Notes under the pieces: generated by a model
Told to the model about the DNA's origin: nothing
Database searches by the model: none
What the model saw: the letters and a program-made list of their open reading frames with translations, nothing else
Program-made: the position numbers and the translations under genes
From: Phorcus lineatus
Lineage: Eukaryota; Mollusca; Gastropoda; Trochida; Trochidae
Assembly (NCBI GenBank): GCA_921293015.1
Contig: OV121088.1
Coordinates: forward strand, 26,139,645 to 26,203,644
Reading direction: 5' to 3'
DNA: 64,000 nucleotides
Shown here: positions 56,201 through 61,071 of the stretch, piece by piece
How the letters are laid out: each line of letters begins with the position of its first letter
Position numbering within the stretch: the stretch's first letter is position 1

Positions 56201-59200
56201 ACTCCTGCAGCCTTCTTCTCACATGGGGTGCAGAAAGGAATATGAGGCTGACCACTGGTGTCAAAGGGGAGATAACTCCAGAGGGAAGAGGAGAGCTGCA
56301 TACCACCAAACGTAATTATGTGTAGTAGTTTTTTTACATATTTTAAGATTTTTTTTATTAAGACTTCTGCAGTCACGTCCAATGGACGGAAAGAGGGGCA
56401 CAGCTCATACCAGAGGGAATGTTTACGCCAATAATTACTAAATTCACAGCAGAATCAAAAGGGTTCAGTGACAAATCATTTGTATCATCTCCAGAAGAAC
56501 CCCCGACTCTTGTATCCACCTATGAAACGGATGTATTTTCCGTGAAAGAGCCTATATCCTGTGAGCCAGAACAATTCAATTGATTCACTGTATCTCATCT
56601 GGTGAACGTCTTCCCTGCTGTAAAATTCACTACATCAATAAATAATAAAAATGCTATATTTTGGAGTGGAAATTTTCTTTTAGAGACCAAAGCATTAAAC
56701 TTTACATAAAGATCGGATAGGCCTTTCTGTTGTAGTTCGTCAAGAACAGTTGGCAACATCTCAGTCATCTGGAAAAGTTGACTATATCGATATTGTCAAT
56801 TGATTCATCTTCTAGTTTTTCCTGTTTCGTGGGAGGGGGTTCACAATCATTGCTTTGCATCAGTTGTAATTTGTCTGGAACATCAGAAACAATGACTTCT
56901 CTGCCTGTTGATTTAACCTCTGATGCATACGGCTCCATTTTGAAGACTTTTCTGAAACATTCAGAAAAGATTTGGACATTTTATAGGTGTTTTCAACAAA
57001 AAAACATACAATAGTTGGCTCTGTAACTCGTTCACTCAAGAAAGTTTAATTCTTTCACCACTTCACAAATGCCTCTTTAGTAACACGTTCACCACAATAT
57101 CATACCAGCGGTTTTTTAATGTAAATATCTCGGCAACTATTCCTTGGATTTTGACTAAATTTAAACTTAGAATCAATATGTATCAGTGTTTAAGGAAATA
57201 GGATTAGCAAATACTTATTTTATGATTTAAAGCAATATGCCGACAGTTTTTATGTGCAAATATCTTTTTTCGGCATGAAACCTCACTTAAATGCGTCTCT
57301 TTTGTCCAAATGCTGACCAGCTTCCAATTTCTAAAACCACTATTGTGTTAACTAAAGTCTACCATTTTAAAGCTAGAAATATTTGTTCTCTAAAGTAACT
57401 GAAAATTGACTTATCGAGCAAAAACCTACACCAAATGCGCAAAAACAAACTCACCTCTCGCAGGGTAATTTGTTCACTTCCGTTGTGTAACAAATTCCAG
57501 GCGTACACGTTCCTACAGAGTGATTTACGACCGATTTATATTCATACGCGCACGTTTACGAACTCCATTCGCTGAACTTACTGTTTTCATCGCATTACAG
57601 ACAACTGCAAAATTGATTTAATTTAATCTGTAAAGACATTGAAAATACCGTATTTTGAGTAATTTATAAGATAAATCAATTTTTGGTTATTTTTTTGTTG
57701 AAGTAGTTTTTTTTTTTATCACTTAATTTAATTTCAAACCGAGCTCAGTTTGTAACGTGACGCGCTGCAATAGCGATTCGTCAAGTGAACAGATGAGACG
57801 TACGTTATTCTTCAACTTTACAAACTGCTTCCCTTTCCCCCCTCTCATTCATAAGTGAATTTCCAGAAAGTATATTCAACTATGACAAACTATACAGCTT
57901 TCTTGATCCTTCATTCAATCAGTTCACTTGTTGCGTGAGGAGTTAGCAGTAAACAACTACTTTAAGAGTAACGTCCCTTGATTGGGTCAGTCCTTATCGG
58001 TATTGTAGGGATCATATGTGACCTTTGTATAATTTACGTGAAAAACGTATCTCTGACGGGATAAAAAATATTTCTTTGTTGATATTATGGTCAACGAAAT
58101 AAATACTTAAGGGGTTCTATTTTAAAAACCTGTTATTTGATTTTTTCAAATCTTTCTTTTATTGAAGTGTGTTCATTGAAAATGCAACTGCACTGTAGTT
58201 TCAAAAGCATGTGGAACTGGTCTGTATACTGGTTCGACCTAATCACATTGTTGTTGCGCAAGGCAAATAAGTTCCTCATTATTTTTCTAATTAGTCATGT
58301 TAGAATGGACATAAATCCAGTCTGTTTTTTATTTTGGGGTTGTATTTTGTGCAAGCTCGGTTTGAATTAAATTAAGGGGTGAAAAATGCACGATATACAA
58401 CCCCAAAATAAAAAACAGACTGGATTTATCTCCTAACCACAAACTGTTTAAGATCTGTCTTTCAATCAAATGTAAAGAGTAAATTTATTTGTTATTTTCC
58501 AGATGTTACTGAAATGCAGAAAGGAAGTGCCTGTTGAATCCAATCCATACATGTCAGAAGCAAAATCACATGAAAAAACAGGCATCCCAAGTCAATCAAG
58601 TGCTGGTTTACCACTCGTTGAGACTGAGATGGAGACACCTGCCGAAAAAAAACGTCTAAGTGTTAAACCAACCACCAAGCCTCCTGCAATGAATCCAACT
58701 CTAATGACACAAACAGAATTTGTTGCAGAACATTTTGCTGCTGCTGAACACTTCTTTGGAAAGGATCTTGCTCGAGACTGTCGAGGTGAGAGAAAAGATG
58801 GAAGGGTTTTTGTCTCTTTCTTTGATACAGAGAGAGCTCGACAAACTAAAAGGGATATTGAAGCTCTCAATGTTGAAAATGTGGATGTTTTGATGACAAA
58901 TGAAACAGATATGAAATATTTCACAAAAGAACTTATGAAAGACTACAAGAGCGTCTATGTCCAGTTGAAATCTGACGGAAAATCTATTGCTGTCATTTCA
59001 AATGAATGGAATGAAATTGCAGAAGTGAGAAAGAAAATACTGCAGAAATATGGAGTTGTCAAACCAAAGACAAGAAGAAACAGGTACTTCAAAAGTGATA
59101 CAATCTCTACTGAACAGGTCAAACCAGAAACACTGATAAGTGATGGTGCATATTATCAGAATGGAAAGCAGAAAAATCAGAAACATAGCACACCATCAGT

Positions 59201-61004
59201 TTCTCAAAATACTTTTGATGTTGGCTGCTTGAAAGTCAAAGTCTATCAGACTGACATGACCAAACTGACAATTGATGCCATCGTAAATGCAACAAATGGG
59301 AATCTTTCTCATGACAGTGGAGTTGCTCATGCAATATCCAAAGCAGCTGGCCAAAAACTTGAAAAAGAAAGTCAAAGTTATGTTCATCAAAACGGAAAAA
59401 TTCCTGTGACCGGAGTTGTTCCGACAACAGCTGGGGATATGCCTTGTAAGATGGTCCTGCATGCCGTCGGACCAGCTTGGAATGATTACAAACATTCCGA
59501 GAAAGAACAATGCATTGAAGATCTCTGCAAGACAATAATTCGATGTCTAATTGTTGCAAACGAAAAAAGAGCAGAATCTCTTGCTATTCCACCAATAAGC
59601 TCAGGTACTGCAACCTTTATTTATTTTTGTGAATATGTACTTCTATATGGCGATATAACTGTTACCAAAATATAATAATATTATATTCTTGTTTGGGCAA
59701 ACATAAATGTTTCTTTTATAACTTCCTTTTGATTTGCTAATCACCTTCATTTCCTAACTATTTTCTCAAATCCACCATCAAGTTTACTAGTAATTCTACA
59801 TAAGTATCTGGTCATACGCAGAAGATAATTTGTGGGCGCATGCGCATATGTTTTACTTCCCGCACTCCTTATAACTTCCTTCCCCTCCAAGCCATTGTAT
59901 CAGAATCAACAACTTTCTACCCACCCTCCCACTCCAAAACAAATACCATTTCACAGGATTATTACCATTTGCCACTCACATATATACCTTTCATGTTCTT
60001 ATTCTACATTTACATCTTGAATAACATGTTTCACGTTTATGCCTTGATGTTGTGGAGCTGGCTGATAATGCTCTTTTACCTGGGGTTTTCTCAGGTCACC
60101 AGATCCTCATATAACGAGTCCATGTCCGCAGACGGGATCTCATCATCCAAAATCGCAGCAGCAGCTAGGGGTGTTTTTTAAAGTTTTTTTTGGTACTAAA
60201 GGCTAATTACTTACTTAAATTGGTTTCCTTTTTTCCCCAAGTGTAAACCAGAGTTCAGGTTCCATCCGGTTCGCAGATCCACTTCTTGAAATCCAAGAGT
60301 CTGCAGACTCTCAATTGTCCGAGCCGCCGCAGTGGCCCCAGGATAGGAACCTAGCTTTCGGTCATGCACTACTCATTATCAGTCTGCTCCCAAGTTTTGC
60401 CACAAAATGTGAATTAAGTAAAAGTTATTGTTTGAATTTCTGTTTTTGTCATGTTTGCACAAAGTGGCAAACGGTTCAAAAGATATTAAGTGCCAAAGGA
60501 AGGTAGATGATAATTAAGTTTACAGGGAATGCACAATTTACGTTTTGTGCGCCGCTTTCCGGTCTTAATCTATTTTATATTCAATTTTACATGGAATTAA
60601 AGACAATCTTTTTCTCTTTCTTATGATGAAAAAATACGTTGAGCACATGATTAAGAATTTTGTGTGAAAGAAGATATTATACTCTTAAAATCATCTTTTT
60701 CGTGGCACATGCTGTATCTTATGCTTTTCTTCTATGTATCTTCATTTAACGTATCGCAGATACATACTTTATACCAAATTGAAGACAGTTTTCATCTTTT
60801 TGGAATAATCCCACCTGTATTGAAATCTGCCAAAGGGTTTGAATTGTAGGATGTCCAAAAGGAGGGTGTGTTTGTGGAGTGTTTGCTCACGTCTATGCAA
60901 ATAATAACACACGGTTCAATAAGCTTTAGTGCGTACTTGTCTTGTGAAATCAACTCCTCCGACAGTTTTTTTTATCAATTTTTCTGAAGCTTTAGACAGG
61001 CTTT

Positions 61005-61071
<67 letters not shown>

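Larger units (their letters stand above)
50811..56437 (-). mobile_element. DIRS-like tyrosine-recombinase retrotransposon, 5.6 kb
   Basis: The minus-strand content is gag, reverse transcriptase, RNase H and tyrosine recombinase, the DIRS order. The outer ends are inverted repeats: 50852-51033 matches 56237-56424 inverted (CTGTGCCCCTCTTTCCGTCC, ACTGCAGAAGTCTTGATAAA). An internal stretch at 51113-51210 is complementary to both outer ends in succession, which is the internal complementary region. DIRS elements integrate by recombinase through a circular intermediate and leave no target duplication, and none is seen. All frames carry stops or shifts. It has inserted into the YqaJ gene on the same strand. 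Confidence 0.92.
49090..57515 (-). mobile_element. YqaJ-exonuclease transposon with long terminal inverted repeats
   Basis: TAGGAACGTGTATGCCTGGA at 49090 is repeated inverted at the right edge (…AGGCGTACACGTTCCTA, ending 57515). The similarity continues inward for about 150 bp on each side (GAGAGGTGAGTTTGTTTTTG, TCGATAAGTCGATTTTCAGG, GAGAACAAATATTTCT). Between the arms lies a minus-strand YqaJ-domain gene split by a DIRS element. Without the DIRS the element is about 2.8 kb. No transposase was found inside. Transposons of the ISL2EU type are, as I recall, reported to pair a transposase with a YqaJ gene; whether this is one is unproven. No target duplication was evident. Confidence 0.75.
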
